Positions 22,452 through 34,256 of a DNA stretch of 64,000 nucleotides are shown here, in pieces. How positions within the stretch are numbered: position 1 is the stretch's first letter; each line of letters begins with the position of its first letter. The DNA comes from Eucommia ulmoides (lineage: Eukaryota > Streptophyta > Magnoliopsida > Garryales > Eucommiaceae). The notes under the pieces were generated by a model. The model was not told the DNA's origin, ran no database searches, and saw only the letters and a list, made by a program, of their open reading frames with translations. Where the stretch lies: the NCBI GenBank assembly GCA_016647705.1, contig CM028328.1, positions 6,535,311-6,599,310 on the forward strand, read 5' to 3'. A program made the position numbers and the translations under genes.

Positions 22452-25400
22452 ATGGATAGATCATGGTTGTGCAAAGATAGAAGATCAAGAGAATATGGGG
22501 AAGGAGTAGAATATTTTTTAGATTTTGCTGTGACAAATTATAATGATCCTCATTGGATATGGTGTCCATGTAAAAAATGTGGCAACCTGATAAGCCAACA
22601 TGTTCGAGATATATGAAATCACTTATTTTGTAATGGTATAGATCAAAGGTACCGTGTATGGATATGGCATGGAGAAATGACTCCTAATGAGACAACTCCT
22701 AATGATGCAAATCCAGATATGAATGACTATAATTTTGTCCATCAACAATTTAGAAGTTCTCCTTTAAACGACGAAGTTGGTGGAGTTGAGATAGTTCATA
22801 CAGTGCACGATAAATTTATGGAAGACCTTAATACGTTCCATAAATTAGTTGAAGATGCTGAAAAAGCTTTGTACCCAGGGTGTACCAAGTATACAAAATT
22901 GTATGCATTGGTAAAACTTTATAACCTAAAGGCAAGTTTCGGGTTGTTTAATACTAGCTTTTCTAAGCTATTGACATTGTTGAGGGACATGTTACCGCTC
23001 GATAACAAGATGCTACCATCAACCTATGAGGCTAAGAAAACGTTGACTGCATTAGGCATGGAATATGAGAAGATTTATGCATGTCATAATGATTGCATGT
23101 TGTATAGAGAAAATTATGTGGATGCAATTACTTATCCCACATGCGGTGAATCGAGATGGAAAAGAAAATCTCATAATTCTGTTGAGACAAGAGAAGGAGT
23201 ACCGGCAAAGGTGTTATGGTATTTTCCACCTATCCCACGGTTTAAAAAGATGTTTCAGTCGATAGAGATAGCCAAAAAATTAGTCTGGCATGCTGAAGAA
23301 AGAATAGTTGATGGCCAACTACGTCATCCAGCAGATTCCCCTTCGTGGAAGTTGGTAGATCACAAGTGGCCAGATTTTGCAATAGACCCAAAAAACCTTC
23401 GACTAGCCCTTTCAGCAGATGGAATCAATCCACATAGTTCTCTAAGCAGTAGATATAGTTGTTGGCCAGTTATATTGGTCACCTACAATCTTCCGCCGTG
23501 GTTATGCATGAAAAGGAAGTTTATGATGCTATCACTGCTAATATCAGGGCCAAAACAACCAGGAAAAGACATCGATGTTTATCTTGCACCGTTGATTGAT
23601 GATTTAAAAATTCTATGGGATGTTGGAGTCGAATCCTACGATGCTTATAAAAAGCAATCATTTATATTAAGGGTCATACTTTTATGGACAATTAATGATT
23701 TTCCTGCGTATGGCAATTTGAGTGGATGTCGGGTTAATGGATATCTTGCATGTCCAATATGCGGTGAAGAAACATCTACTGTTAGATTAAAACATAGTAG
23801 GAAGATGTCATATGCTGGCCATAGAAGATTTCTTCCGCGACATCATCCTTATCGTAGGCAGAAAAAGACATTTAACGGAAAACAAGAATTTGGATCACCA
23901 CCTTTCCCGTTAAAGGGCGACGAACTATTGAGTAAGGTTGAAGGAATCCCTTCAATGTGGGGAAAGAAGAATGGAAACTCGGACACGAAAAACGTTGGTA
24001 CATGTTGGAATAAAAAATCTATATTTTTTTACCTTGAATATTGGCAACACTTGCACATTCGACATATCCTTGATGTTATGCATATTGAGAAAAATGTATG
24101 TGATAGCATATTTGGTACATTACTCAACATTCCAAGAAAAAAAAAAAAGATACAATCAAATCTCGGGAGGACATTGTAACTATGAAAATACACGGCGAGT
24201 TAGCACCAACATAAGGGCCGAACAAAACATATCTACCTGCAGCTTGTTACACGTTATCGTGGGATGAGAAAAAAAAAGTTTGTACGACTTTGTCAGAACT
24301 CAAGGTTCCAGAAGGTTACTCTTCAAATTTACGGAATCGTGTGTGCATGGAAGATTTGAAACTCTATGGCCTTAAATCTCACGATTGCCATATACTAATG
24401 CAACAAATATTACCAGTTGCATTAAGATCCGTGTTGCCCAAGCATGTGAGATATGCCATCATCAGATTTTGTTTCTTTTTCAATGCCATATGTAGTAAGG
24501 TGGTGGATGTGTCAAAGCTAGATGAATTGCAAAAAGAAGTTGTTACGACATTATGTTAGTTAGAGAAGTTTTTTCTTCCGTCGTTCTTTGACATCATGAT
24601 TCATCTGATAGTACATCTCACTAAAGAAGTCTGACTATGTGGTCCTGTTTATTTTCGATGGATGTATCTATTTGAAAGGTTCATGAAAGTCATTAAGGGT
24701 TATGTTTTTAATCGTAATTGTCCGGAAGGTTGTATTGCAGAATGTTACATTGCAAAAGAAGCTGTTGAGTTTTGTAATTCATATCTATCTAGGATGGGTA
24801 CCATTGGCATTCCATCAGATAAAAACATGGTCGAGGATGATGTAGACATAGGTAGGCCTTTATCAGGTGGTGTTGTTGTTGTTGTTGATCGGAAATAGTT
24901 GCAACAAGCGCATCGATATGTGCTGGATAACACAAACGATGTTCAACCGTATCTTGAGTATGCTCTTTATTCTCTTGTTTACGTTTTCATGTTTTGAACC
25001 AAAATATCTATATAAAATAATTGTCGGTACTTCATATTATTTACAGGAAGCATATGACTTGGTTGAAGCAAAAATTTCCCACTAAAAACCAACAATGGTT
25101 ACGAATTGAACACAACAACACCTTTAGTGATTAGTTGCGGAAAAAGGTATACACTCGTTTACTTCTTAGTTTTATTGTTCGCTATTATTGCTAAAATGAA
25201 TAAAGTATGCCAATATTTGTAGGTCAGATATGAAAATGATATCTCAGATAGCTTAAAGTCGATAGCAAATGGAGCTCAATACGAAGTAATAAAGTTTCAA
25301 GGATACATCATTAATGGATGTCGTTTCCACACGAGGGATCGGGATGATTCACGAGTCACCCAGAATAGCGGAGTGAGTTTAGTGGCTTCGATAATGCATA

Positions 25401-25870
25401 TTTCAAGTGCAAAGGATAAAAATCTCGTTTATGCAGATATATCTTATTATGGAGTCATAACTGACATATGGAAACTTGACTATAACAAGTTTATGATTCC
25501 AGTATTCAAATGTGATTGGGTTGACAGTAAGAAGGGAGTTAAAGTAGACGATCTTGGTTTCACTTTAGTGGAACTTGATAGAATTGGCCATAAATCTGAC
25601 TCTTTCATTTTAGCTTCGCAAGCTAAACAAGTTTTTTATGTTTGAGATCAAATTGATTCGAGATGGTCAGTCGTGCTAACTGCTCCTCGAAAAGACTATC
25701 GAGATGATGAAGATGTTGATGAGATAAATGATTGTTGTATTGAACACAATTGCCTCGCTCCAGTAATTCTGAGTCCTGATACCATAGATCTAGAAGATGA
25801 TAACGATGAAGATGAGGGGAATAACAATGCGTTTTATGCACGACCAGAATGTAAGGGGACATGGATATAG
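22452..25870 (+). pseudogene. CACTA TNP2-type transposase, broken
   Basis: The protein starts MDRSWLCKDRRSREYGEGVE with a transposase-associated CxxC motif (WCPCKKCGN). It stops at an in-frame TGA (22614-22616, codon 55), then continues open from 22677 to 24179. That stretch holds the TNP2 core (YGNLSGCRVNGYLACPICGE; LDVMHIEKNVCDSIFGTLLN). A frameshift in the poly-A run near 24138-24149 follows. The DUF4218-like part (24290-24897; YLFERFMKVIKGYVFNRNCP) is cut by stops near 24557, 24628 and 24895. After two introns the DUF4216-like part (25224-25867; DKNLVYADISYYGVITDIWK) has another stop at 25643. TNP2 normally cuts the element's ends; this copy cannot make it. The 3' part from 24461 is repeated twice more downstream. 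Confidence 0.88.
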
Positions 25871-26091
25871 GCAATATATTGTCATACTTGATTAATAATA
25901 GGCTTTACTTTCAGGATTGCTTGGTTTCTACCTTCTCGCATTTGTTTACTTTTTAATTGTGCTTTATATTTCTTAATATTTTTATGCAAGGTAATAATTT
26001 TGTTGAAACAAATGTCAATATGTGAAATTGAAGTTTTGAACTTTAAAATTGAGTCCTTCTTGCTATTTGTTCTATATTGTGATCTCATTAG

Positions 26092-29000
26092 ATGGATCGA
26101 TGTCAACCTTTCAATAATGAGCTTGGAGAAGGATCATTAACAAGTGCTACCAAAAATACTTGTAGAGGGGCAACATTTTTGCCCAAGTTAACCAAAGATA
26201 GAAGTTACAGTGTGAGGAAAATATTTGAATATAACGAAAATGGAGTACCAATAAGAACAGTTGCAATAGAGTACACAAGTTATCTTGGAGTATTGGCTCG
26301 TAATATGGTTCCAATCAAGTATGATCGATGGCAGAAGGTACCACAAAAGTTAAAAAACGACATATGGAGTACTGTGGAGGTAACCCTTTTTAATTTTTGT
26401 ATAATTTGCACCTTTTTCATGTTATCTTATATATGAATGGTTTTTAGTTAAGCTATGTTGTCGATCCAAAATCAAAAAAGAAGTGTTTATCTTCGATTGG
26501 AGAAAAATGGAGGACATTCAAGAAGTACCTTACCAGTACTTATGTACGTCCATTTGAGGCTAACCCCATTGCTCTCAAACATCCACCAAAAAAATATAAG
26601 TGCATCAAACAACGCCATTGGAATAAATTTGTTGGAAAGAGATTGACGAAAGAATTTAAGGTACCTTTTTTTATTTGTTCTTTATGCATTGGAGATACTA
26701 TTTTTTATATTGTTACATTATGTATTTGATGTTTGGCCTAAATGTGTTAAATTTTACATTGTAGAAATTAAGTGAGCTTCAAAGAAAAAGACGAGCAAAG
26801 AATATATATAACCATCGGTTAAGTCGAAAAGGCTATGCTAGACTTGTACAAGAATGCATAAGTTTTTATAAATATAAATTGAATTAGAAACAATTTCATA
26901 GCTCTTATCTTTTGCAATATATTTATTTTATATCTTAAAATTATTATGTTTTTCTTATAACAACCTGACATAGAAGGGAATGAGATTTTGGATAAGTTTT
27001 TATTGGAAGAAAGCTCGACAAAATAAAGATGGCGAATATGATAATGTGACGAGGATGACTGTTGAAAGAATAGTATTTTCTATTACTTCGTGCACTTATT
27101 TAAAATATTTTCATTGACTTTATCTATACTTATCATTTTGTATGATAATAATCTCACAGGATAAGTTGACACAAAAGGTTCAAGATGGAAGTTTTAAAAC
27201 TCAAGGTAGTAATGATGTTCTTAGCATTGCGTTGGAAACTCCTGAGCACGCAGGTCGGGTGAGGCGAGTGGGAGGTCATGTGACACCAAGTGTCTATTTT
27301 CATATGCCTAAAAGGATAAAGAAAACTGAGTTTGAGGAAAAACAAAAGTCGATGGAGGCAATGTTGTTACAATTGCAAGAAGAACTTCGTGCAATGAAAC
27401 TACAGGGTGCCAGTAGTCACCAATTGCATGAGTCTAATAATGTGAGCTCTAACACTTTACACAATTATTTAAGACCACTTGTTAAATCCGTGTCAAAAGA
27501 AAAAGATACTACAAAAAGAGATGAAAATGCACCAAGACTGATCGTGAGAAAGGTAATTCATTAATTCACATTTTGTTACTTTTAGTTTGTGTTTCATATG
27601 CTTGTTTTATGCTATTTTTAATAATATAAATTATTTGAGAATATTTTAGAGCAAAGCATGTAAGTTGGCAATGAACTCAATCGAAAATATTGTTGCCCAT
27701 AGCACTGTATATGATACAATTGGAGCAAATGAAATGATACACAATGTTCCATTAGGGGATTTCTATATGCGTGTTTCCGTGGATTGTGCAATTAAAAGAG
27801 ATGCTATTCTTCCAATACCTGTACATGACGAGATGTACAAGGTTATAAATGCTGAGGGGTCTCTTGTGGCTTGGCCTAAGAATCTTATAGTAGTCGTTGA
27901 TAAGGTATTAAACTTATGTATTATTAAATTATAAACCATTCGATTATTTCTTTAACAATTGAGTGTTGATATTGGATTTGTTATGTCACAGGTACCTTCG
28001 AGAGAGACAAATGGTGATGGTAACTTAGATTGCATAAATTCTTTTTGTGAAAAATTATATAGATCTTTTAAAAGATGATGAAGTTGAAAACATTCAATTG
28101 GTAAAAGAAATATTTTGAGAGAGCATAGCACTCCAACTTATTAAATCTGATTTAGAGTATTTTGTGAGTTTAACAAAGTATCGGCTGCATGCATCATGCT
28201 ATACATGAGGTAAAAAAAAATTGTTTTGTTTTTTATTGTGAATTCATCATGTTTGTTTTTAGATTGGTAAGTTGTCAAAAGATTATGATTTTGCTATTTG
28301 ATTTCAGTTATCTATATGGAATTATTAAGAGGAGCAAATTGGATGAAAAATTTGGATGTGTTAGTCCGTTGTCCATTAGCAATGGAAGATCCAATAGTAG
28401 TGGTGAAAAATCAGGAATGCTTGCACGAAGATTAGAGACTTCAAGACCTAACCAATTATTCATTATTCCATTTGATATTGGATAGGTCTCTTATAATTTA
28501 GATGTATCGAGTTTTTAGTTTTAGAATATTCATGAATTGTGAATCTCATTGTTTGTAATTTTCATTTTTAACTTTTCAGGGAATACTGGATATTGTTGGC
28601 TATTGACCTATCAATTCTAACGGTATTCTATTTTGATCCCTGCTACTTAGGTGAAGTGAATACAACTCTTGAATTCATAATAAACACGTAAGTGTCATTT
28701 TATTCTATTTCGTGTTTCTTTTACACGACCTTTTATGTAGGCAACTATTTATGCATTTTTTTCTCATAAATTTTTATGTTTATAAGTTTTTTTTTTTTTT
28801 CTAGTTTTTTTTCACATAATCTTTATGTAGTGGTCTTAGAACATTGGAAAGGACCAAAACAAGGACAAAAAAAAACTCCAACTTGGAAGTGCATTCAGGT
28901 GATAAAAATGTTTTTCAATATATATCTATAAAATAAATATGTATATATAATAGCATAGTTGTTACACCAGTTCTCATCAAATTTTGTTATATTTAGTGCC

Positions 29001-29313
29001 CTCAACAATCTTTGGCTCTGAAATCTGGTTTCTACGTAATGAGATTCATGAAAGATATTATTAAAGATAAGAGCATCATTTTTCGAGAAAATGTGAGATA
29101 AGTTGTTTATTTTTAATTTATTTTGCACTTTGCATCCCTCGAAAATATTATGATTTTTTTATTTATTTTGCACTTTGCATCTCTCGATATTTATTTTTTT
29201 TCTCTAACTCATTTGAATAAATTTTGTAGTTTAATAGGAAGAATGCTTACTCCGAAGAAGAATTAGACGAATTGAGAGTTGAATGGATTAAATATATGTC
29301 AAAACAAATGTGA
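26092..29313 (+). pseudogene. CACTA second gene: Ptta/Transposase_24 plus Ulp1-like protease, broken
   Basis: Spliced pieces are 26092-26379, 26448-26660 and 26765-26887 (YARLVQECISF), then about 27000-27070 (WKKARQNKDGEYDNVTRMTV). Next come 27159-27552 with a coiled-coil-like stretch (EEKQKSMEAMLLQLQEELRA) and 27654-27904, a DUF8039-like piece (NVPLGDFYMRVSVDCAIKRD). The end (about 28310-29313) is a C48/Ulp1-type cysteine protease domain finishing YSEEELDELRVEWIKYMSKQ. The usual catalytic His before Trp is replaced by Tyr (GEYWILLAID), and the usual Cys in the ECGxYVMRF motif is replaced by Ser (LKSGFYVMRF). Stops break several exons. Such genes accompany TNP2 in plant CACTA elements, and the protease part is thought to derive from host SUMO proteases. 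Confidence 0.82.
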
Positions 29314-29374
29314 TTGCAGAAAAGGTATGTCATTATCTTGAATATATAATTCATTTGTGAGACGTTTAAGCTGT

Positions 29375-29655
29375 GTTGCTGTATTTGCAGCAAAACCGTT
29401 GCTGTCTTGTTGTTTTTGTTGTAAAATAGCAATGGGTTTGGTGCAAAAACAGCAAAACAGTGTTGTGCGTTGCAAAACAGTGTTGTTTTGCTGAAAAAAC
29501 AGCAAAGCACAGCGGGTTTGCTGCAAAAACAGCAAAACAGTGTTGTGCGCAACAAAACAGTGTTGTTTTGCTGCAAAAATAGCAGCACAGAGCACTGTTT
29601 TGCCTGTTTTTGCAGCAAACCCATAGTTGTTTTACAGCAAAACAGTTGTTCGACA
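29375..29655. repeat. GCAGCAAAACAG minisatellite with inverted arms
   Basis: AGCAAAACAGTGTTGTGCG recurs at 29451 and 29531 (80-bp period). Inverse motifs (CTGTTTTGC, TTTTGCTG) alternate with it, so the tract can fold into hairpins. Peptides predicted here on both strands are repeat artefacts. Confidence 0.75.
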
Positions 29656-29699
29656 GAAATGTTTAACTATAAATATGTTTTTTCTGCATAAGATTGTTA

Positions 29700-30480
29700 G
29701 TGCAAGTCCTTGAACAACGCTGAAAATAAAGTTTAATAAGTTTTTTTAGCTTGTTTTTTATTTTTAAAGTTTTTTTTTTGGTAAGTTGTTTGTTGTATCT
29801 TCAAGTTTATTGTTTGAGTTGGTTTCTTGTAGCTGTAAGTTCTTTTTCTAGCTTTTTTTTTTTTTTTTTTTTTTGTAGCTACAACTCTATTTTGTAGCTT
29901 TTTTTTGCTGGTTTTTTAGTTTTTCTTCCGTAGCTCTAAGTATTTTTTTATTTTTATTTTTTGTAGTTGTCTTTAGCAAGTTTATTTTTTCCTAGGTGTA
30001 TTTTTAGATGCAAGTGTATTTTTTAAGTTGCTGCTTTTTTTTTTTCCTAGATGCAGGACTTCCTTTTTGGATCAACCGATGTCAAAAGTTAGCTGAACTT
30101 CACCTTTGGATGCTCTATGAGCGAGATTTTTTGTAGATTAGTTTTACTAGTTTTATATTTGATAGAAGTTTTATATTTTAGACATTTATACTTATAGAAA
30201 TTTAACTTTATGATTTTTATTGTTATCTGTGTTTTTCATGTTGATGTAGAATTCTTATGTGATTAATATTTTAATTGTTTGGGTAATATGAAATTATTTT
30301 TTAGTTAATTTTTATAGTACTTTTCATAAAATGGTGGGTAAATTATTATTATTATTATTATTATTATTTTTTTTTTTTTATTTTTTTTTTTATTTATTTA
30401 TTTATTTTTTTTTAATATAGATATGAGAGACAATCATAATTTTGAAATGTGATTGTTTTATTATTAAAGGTGATAGAAAA
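29700..30480. other. T-rich 3' region of the CACTA element, no gene
   Basis: Long poly-T runs and TTGTAGCT repeats, then (ATT)n and poly-T at about 30341-30410. No coding signal was seen. Confidence 0.6.
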
Positions 30481-30519
30481 GAAAGTAAACATCTCAATTT
30501 GATACAAAAGTGAGATAGA

Positions 30520-30784
30520 TATCGTCAAAATAATCACGTTTATTACTTTGATCACATATATATAACCCTTTTAATCACATTTGAAAATCGTGATATTAGA
30601 TGGATTAACCATCTCAATTTTTAACTGTGATAAAAAATTTACCATCTCAGTTTTTAACTATGATAAAAAATATATTTTTAATTACACCGCATACTATCAC
30701 GATTTGTTCTGGGACAAAAAGCTATGATAAAAACTTTTTTATCACGTTTTTTAACTGTGATAAAAAGCCTTTTTTCTTGTAGTG
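30520..30784 (-). repeat. CACTA right subterminal repeats and TIR
   Basis: Several copies of TTTTTAACTGTGATAAAAA, ATCACGTTT and CCATCTCARTTTTTAAC occur in both orientations, ending in the TIR at 30756-30784 and the TCG duplication. They are likely transposase binding sites, by analogy with En/Spm. Confidence 0.8.
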
Positions 30785-31000
30785 TCGTGTTACATTCTAA
30801 TTTTTTTCATTCAAATTATTACATTCCACTTTCACCGCATAGAAATCAAATCTATACAATCAGGAACACGATCTCGTGTTGAATATAACATGAGGTCGTG
30901 TTACATTCTAATTTTTTCATTCAAATTGTAATATTCCACTTTCACCGCCATACAAATAAAATATATACAACCAAGAACCCATCCATTTGACCGTCTCCAT
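30785..31000. repeat. Minisatellite-like locus, right part
   Basis: Continues the series interrupted at 18178: TCGTGTTACATTCTAATTTT, then ACACGATCTCGTGTTGAATA and a second TCGTGTTACATTC unit. Confidence 0.7.
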
Positions 31001-31105
31001 AAGCACTTTCCCATATCACAACTAGATGATGAAGCAGATAAAAAATAAAAATAAATAAATAAATAAATCGAATTAGCCTCAACATTGCAAGATTGAAATC
31101 TTGCA

Positions 31106-31554
31106 TTATTGTTCATCCAAAATACCAAAGCCAACAGCGCCATCCAGATCGCCATGGCTCGTCTTGAGGACGAGTTTCGCAACATATTGCTCATGCACTC
31201 TACCCTGATCGAGGTCGATTCACTTTCCGAATGCAGCTTGACGATTAGATTAGCTTCCAGAACTGATAGCTCGACGATCAGAGAGTAAAAAGGTTAGGGT
31301 AAATCTAAATGTGATATCTTATTAGAGATTCTTCTTCACTTCCTCCACTTTCGTCATCCTACCAATCAATCCCCATGGAACCACCAGAAATCCACTTCCA
31401 ATCCGCCGAGAAGATTATCCTCCGCTGGGACTCCATCGTCTCCAAGGAAACCCGTGAGAAGATGATCTTCGACGGCGATCACCACGAGATCGACCGAGAA
31501 GGTGGTCGAATTGTTGTTCGAGGTCGTGAATTCAAGGCACGCCGGCGATTTTGA
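31106..31554 (+). pseudogene. EXO70-like (exocyst subunit) gene fragments, shuffled order
   Basis: 31106-31288 reads NSAIQIAMARLEDEFRNILL then MHSTLIEVDSLSE before a stop. This resembles the EXO70 segment ARLEDEFRxIL that normally lies about 100 residues after the N-terminus. 31375-31554 reads MEPPEIHFQSAEKIILRWDS then a KMIFDGDHHEIDR motif, resembling the EXO70 N-terminus (RWDSTASEEAREKMIF). The N-terminal part lies downstream of the internal part, so the fragments are rearranged. EXO70 normally tethers secretory vesicles to the plasma membrane; these pieces cannot. Recognition is by motif memory only. Confidence 0.6.
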
Positions 31555-32022
31555 ATCAAATTCTCAATGATGTTGTAGTAGAACAATGAAGGGAATCGCC
31601 CGAAGGTGAACGATTGGGAGCAGGTGCGGCCGTCGGTGGATTACATGGCGAAGGCGAACGATTGGGATTTGGGAGTGAAAAAGAAAGGGGGGGGAAGGTG
31701 CAGAGGGCAAAACCGTCATTTCAAAAAATTTAGGACCATCCTATGCAAACCAGCGTTTTTTGAAGGACTATGTTGTGCAAAAAAAAAAGTAATGGGACTA
31801 TCTTGTAGATTTAGCATTTTAAGAAGACTATTTGGTATTTTTCCCTTAAAAGATAGGGCTTATGGACTCGTAACATTGGCACCCCTGTCATTTTGATTAT
31901 TTCCAAAGACACCACTCATTTTGATTTTATAAAAAAAACAACAAGGTCCAAGCCCGATCTTAGGGCCAGCCTGCCCCTATAATATTTTCATATAAATAGA
32001 AAATTAATTATTTTCACACCAC

Positions 32023-32063
<41 letters not shown>

Positions 32064-32494
32064 ATAATCAAGCATATAAAATAAATTCATCCCTATTAAT
32101 TAAATTTCATTCAACCAAAATTATTAGATAGTTATATTATTTATTTTAATTAATACTAAATGACTAGGCTTGGGCTTAATAATAAAAACTTGTGCCCTAA
32201 TTTGGTCCTAAAAATTGACATCCCTAAAATTCAAGGTCCTAGACTAGTCTTTAGGTTGAAACTCTCAATTAAAGTCCTAAAATATGATACATGGGTTGGA
32301 CAAGGCTTCGAACCCATGAACAACCCTAGTGGATGATGTTGGGCGGTGGTTGTGGCAATGTGTTTGTGGTTAGGGGATGTTGGCGGTAAAGAAAAAGGTA
32401 GAAAAAAATGAAAAGATAAAAAAAGGTAGGCTATTTTTATAATAATTTTGTCTTTCTAAGCTTTACTAAAAGTATTAACTGTCTATTTAAAAAA
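31555..32494. other. Intergenic flank in the duplicated unit, poly-A tract
   Basis: No gene. The frame at 31606-31896 overlaps simple repeats and has no domain. A roughly 39-bp poly-A tract is at about 32024-32062. Confidence 0.5.
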
Positions 32495-32728
32495 GGGTTA
32501 ATTATATTTTATCCCCTTGTAATTTGGTCAATTTGTACTTACTTTTCTATAGTTTGAAAAATATCACTTACTTCCCCTGCGGTCAAATATTTGGTGCACT
32601 TAGTCCCCTACATCAAGGGGTAAGTGGTTTGAAAATCTAACCACAGGGAGGGTAAGTGGCGATTTTCAAATTATAGGTGGATAAAGTGCAAATTGGCCAA
32701 ATCACAGAGGATAAAGTGTAATTAACCC
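32495..32728. mobile_element. MITE (234 bp) with 9-bp target duplication, copy 1
   Basis: It starts GGGTTAATTATATTTTATCC and ends AAAGTGTAATTAACCC; the halves are inverted repeats over most of their length. It is flanked by TTTAAAAAA on both sides (32486-32494 and 32729-32737). A 9-bp duplication points to mobilisation by a Mutator-type transposase. Confidence 0.8.
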
Positions 32729-32737
32729 TTTAAAAAA

Positions 32738-34256
32738 TTTACACTGTAATTTTTGAAATTCAATTAATGACATCATCATTTTCAAAGCCAAATTAGGTTT
32801 AATTTGTAGTCGAAATTAAATGATAGGGGTTCCCGTGGTATTAGATACAAATAACAGGGGTGTCAACGGAATTAGTTGAAATGAGAGGGAGGTGACTGAT
32901 ATAAACCCTTGAATATGTGACATGTTTTAAAGACTTGATGGATACTTAGTCTTACCAAATAGGTTCACGGCATTTGGTAGATTCCTTCAACTTTAAATGA
33001 GTTGGTCTAGTCCTTGTTTGGATGTTACAACAAAGTTGTTGGGACATTACCACGAAATTCTCGGAACAATAAATAAAATGAAAATGTTGACTTATCCCGT
33101 GGATGAGGCACGACCCTATTATCTCATTTTCTTGACATATTTACAATTTTTTATATTATTTATTAATTAAAAACTTTAAAAAAAAAAAATGTATATTATT
33201 TTTTTAAAAAAATCAATGAAAAAATATGGTATATAATTTTTTTTTTATATTTCTTATAATATTAAATATTGAAACTTGTTTAAAACAATTAATAAAAATA
33301 ATTTCATGTAAAAAAATAACAAGATTATAGTTAGTTAAAAAATTAAAATTAAATTGTATACAAACATTATACTCTAGATTAAATGATAACAAGAAAAAAC
33401 AACAATATAAATATAATGCAAATGCAATTTATCGTGTTTACTAATTACTTGGAAAGTCGCCCTGCCCCACTCTACCCTTCCAACCCCATGGTTGGTCAAT
33501 CATTTATGAGTGGTTTTTTTTTTTTCATTCCACCTAAGCCCGACCCGTTTGAACCCAGAAACACTTCGGCTTGGGTACCTATCTACCTATACCTGATGCA
33601 CCCGAACCCGCCTAATATATATTTACCAAATATCTCCCTAGAACATGAAATATTACGAAAATACCATATATATAAATATAACCCTAATCAAATTCAAATA
33701 ATTCCAACCCTCATCACTCTTCTCTTCTTCTCTCCCTCTCTCTCTCAATCCCAAAGCCGATGTTGTCTACCATATTCAATAGATGATTCCTAAATGATTC
33801 CTGCATATATCGATGATTCATACAGTGATGATTCTTGCATCATCTAATAATTTTGCTATCAAATAATTATGCGTTTATCAAATCCTAATAATCTCAACAT
33901 CGATAATTCTTGCAATGTTGTTGGTCATCATTGTCAACGGCTCTTGCTCCTTCTCCATCTTTTACTTCGATTTGACAATCTGTAAGTTTTTTTTTTTTAA
34001 TTTTTTAATATATTTCTTGATTGTTTTTACATCTCCATCTCAGATCTACAAAAAAATTTAGATCTACAAATTTTTAGCATTTCATTTTTTATTTTTTGTT
34101 CTTATTACCCGACAACCAACTGACTCGACCAACCCCGAATTAGATCAGGGTAATGAGGGCACATGGTCAACTTCGGTTGGGGGAACTGTCGAAATTTTTC
34201 GTTGGGTCCGCTGACTGAAATCCTTCAACCCCAATCTGACTTTAGTAAGATGTACT
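32738..34256. other. Intergenic flank, right end of the 9.8-kb unit
   Basis: AT-rich sequence with short degenerate repeats (GACCCGTTTGAACCC near 33535). The frame at 33383-33793 is low complexity with no domain. The unit ends at 34256 (AGATGTACT), followed directly by ATCAGATTTTG of the CACTA interior. Confidence 0.5.

Larger units (their letters stand above)
18179..30784 (+). mobile_element. CACTA (En/Spm) DNA transposon, 12.6 kb, decayed
   Basis: The element starts CACTACAAGAAAAAAAGTC at 18179 and ends with TTTTTTCTTGTAGTG at 30784, giving inverted CACTACAAGAAAAAA ends. It is flanked by a 3-bp target duplication TCG (18176-18178 and 30785-30787), the hallmark of CACTA elements. Subterminal regions are rich in TTTATCAC and TTTTTAACTGTGATAAAAA motifs, the probable transposase binding sites. 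It carries a TNP2-type transposase pseudogene and a second, Ptta/Transposase_24 plus Ulp1-type pseudogene. A long 5' region is filled with tandem repeats and a captured gene fragment. Both genes have several stops, so the element is not autonomous today. Its 3' half is part of the tandem 9.8-kb amplification. Confidence 0.93.
24461..34256 (+). repeat. Tandem 9.8-kb amplification, unit 1
   Basis: Begins ATCAGATTTTGTTTC inside the TNP2 pseudogene and runs through the CACTA 3' end, its flank, EXO70 fragments and a MITE. Unit 2 starts with the same bases at 34257, an offset of 9796 bp. Confidence 0.97.

Noticed and set aside
29247-29691. Q/N/C-rich frames on both strands
   Set aside because: They come from the GCAGCAAAACAG minisatellite and recur identically in unit 2.
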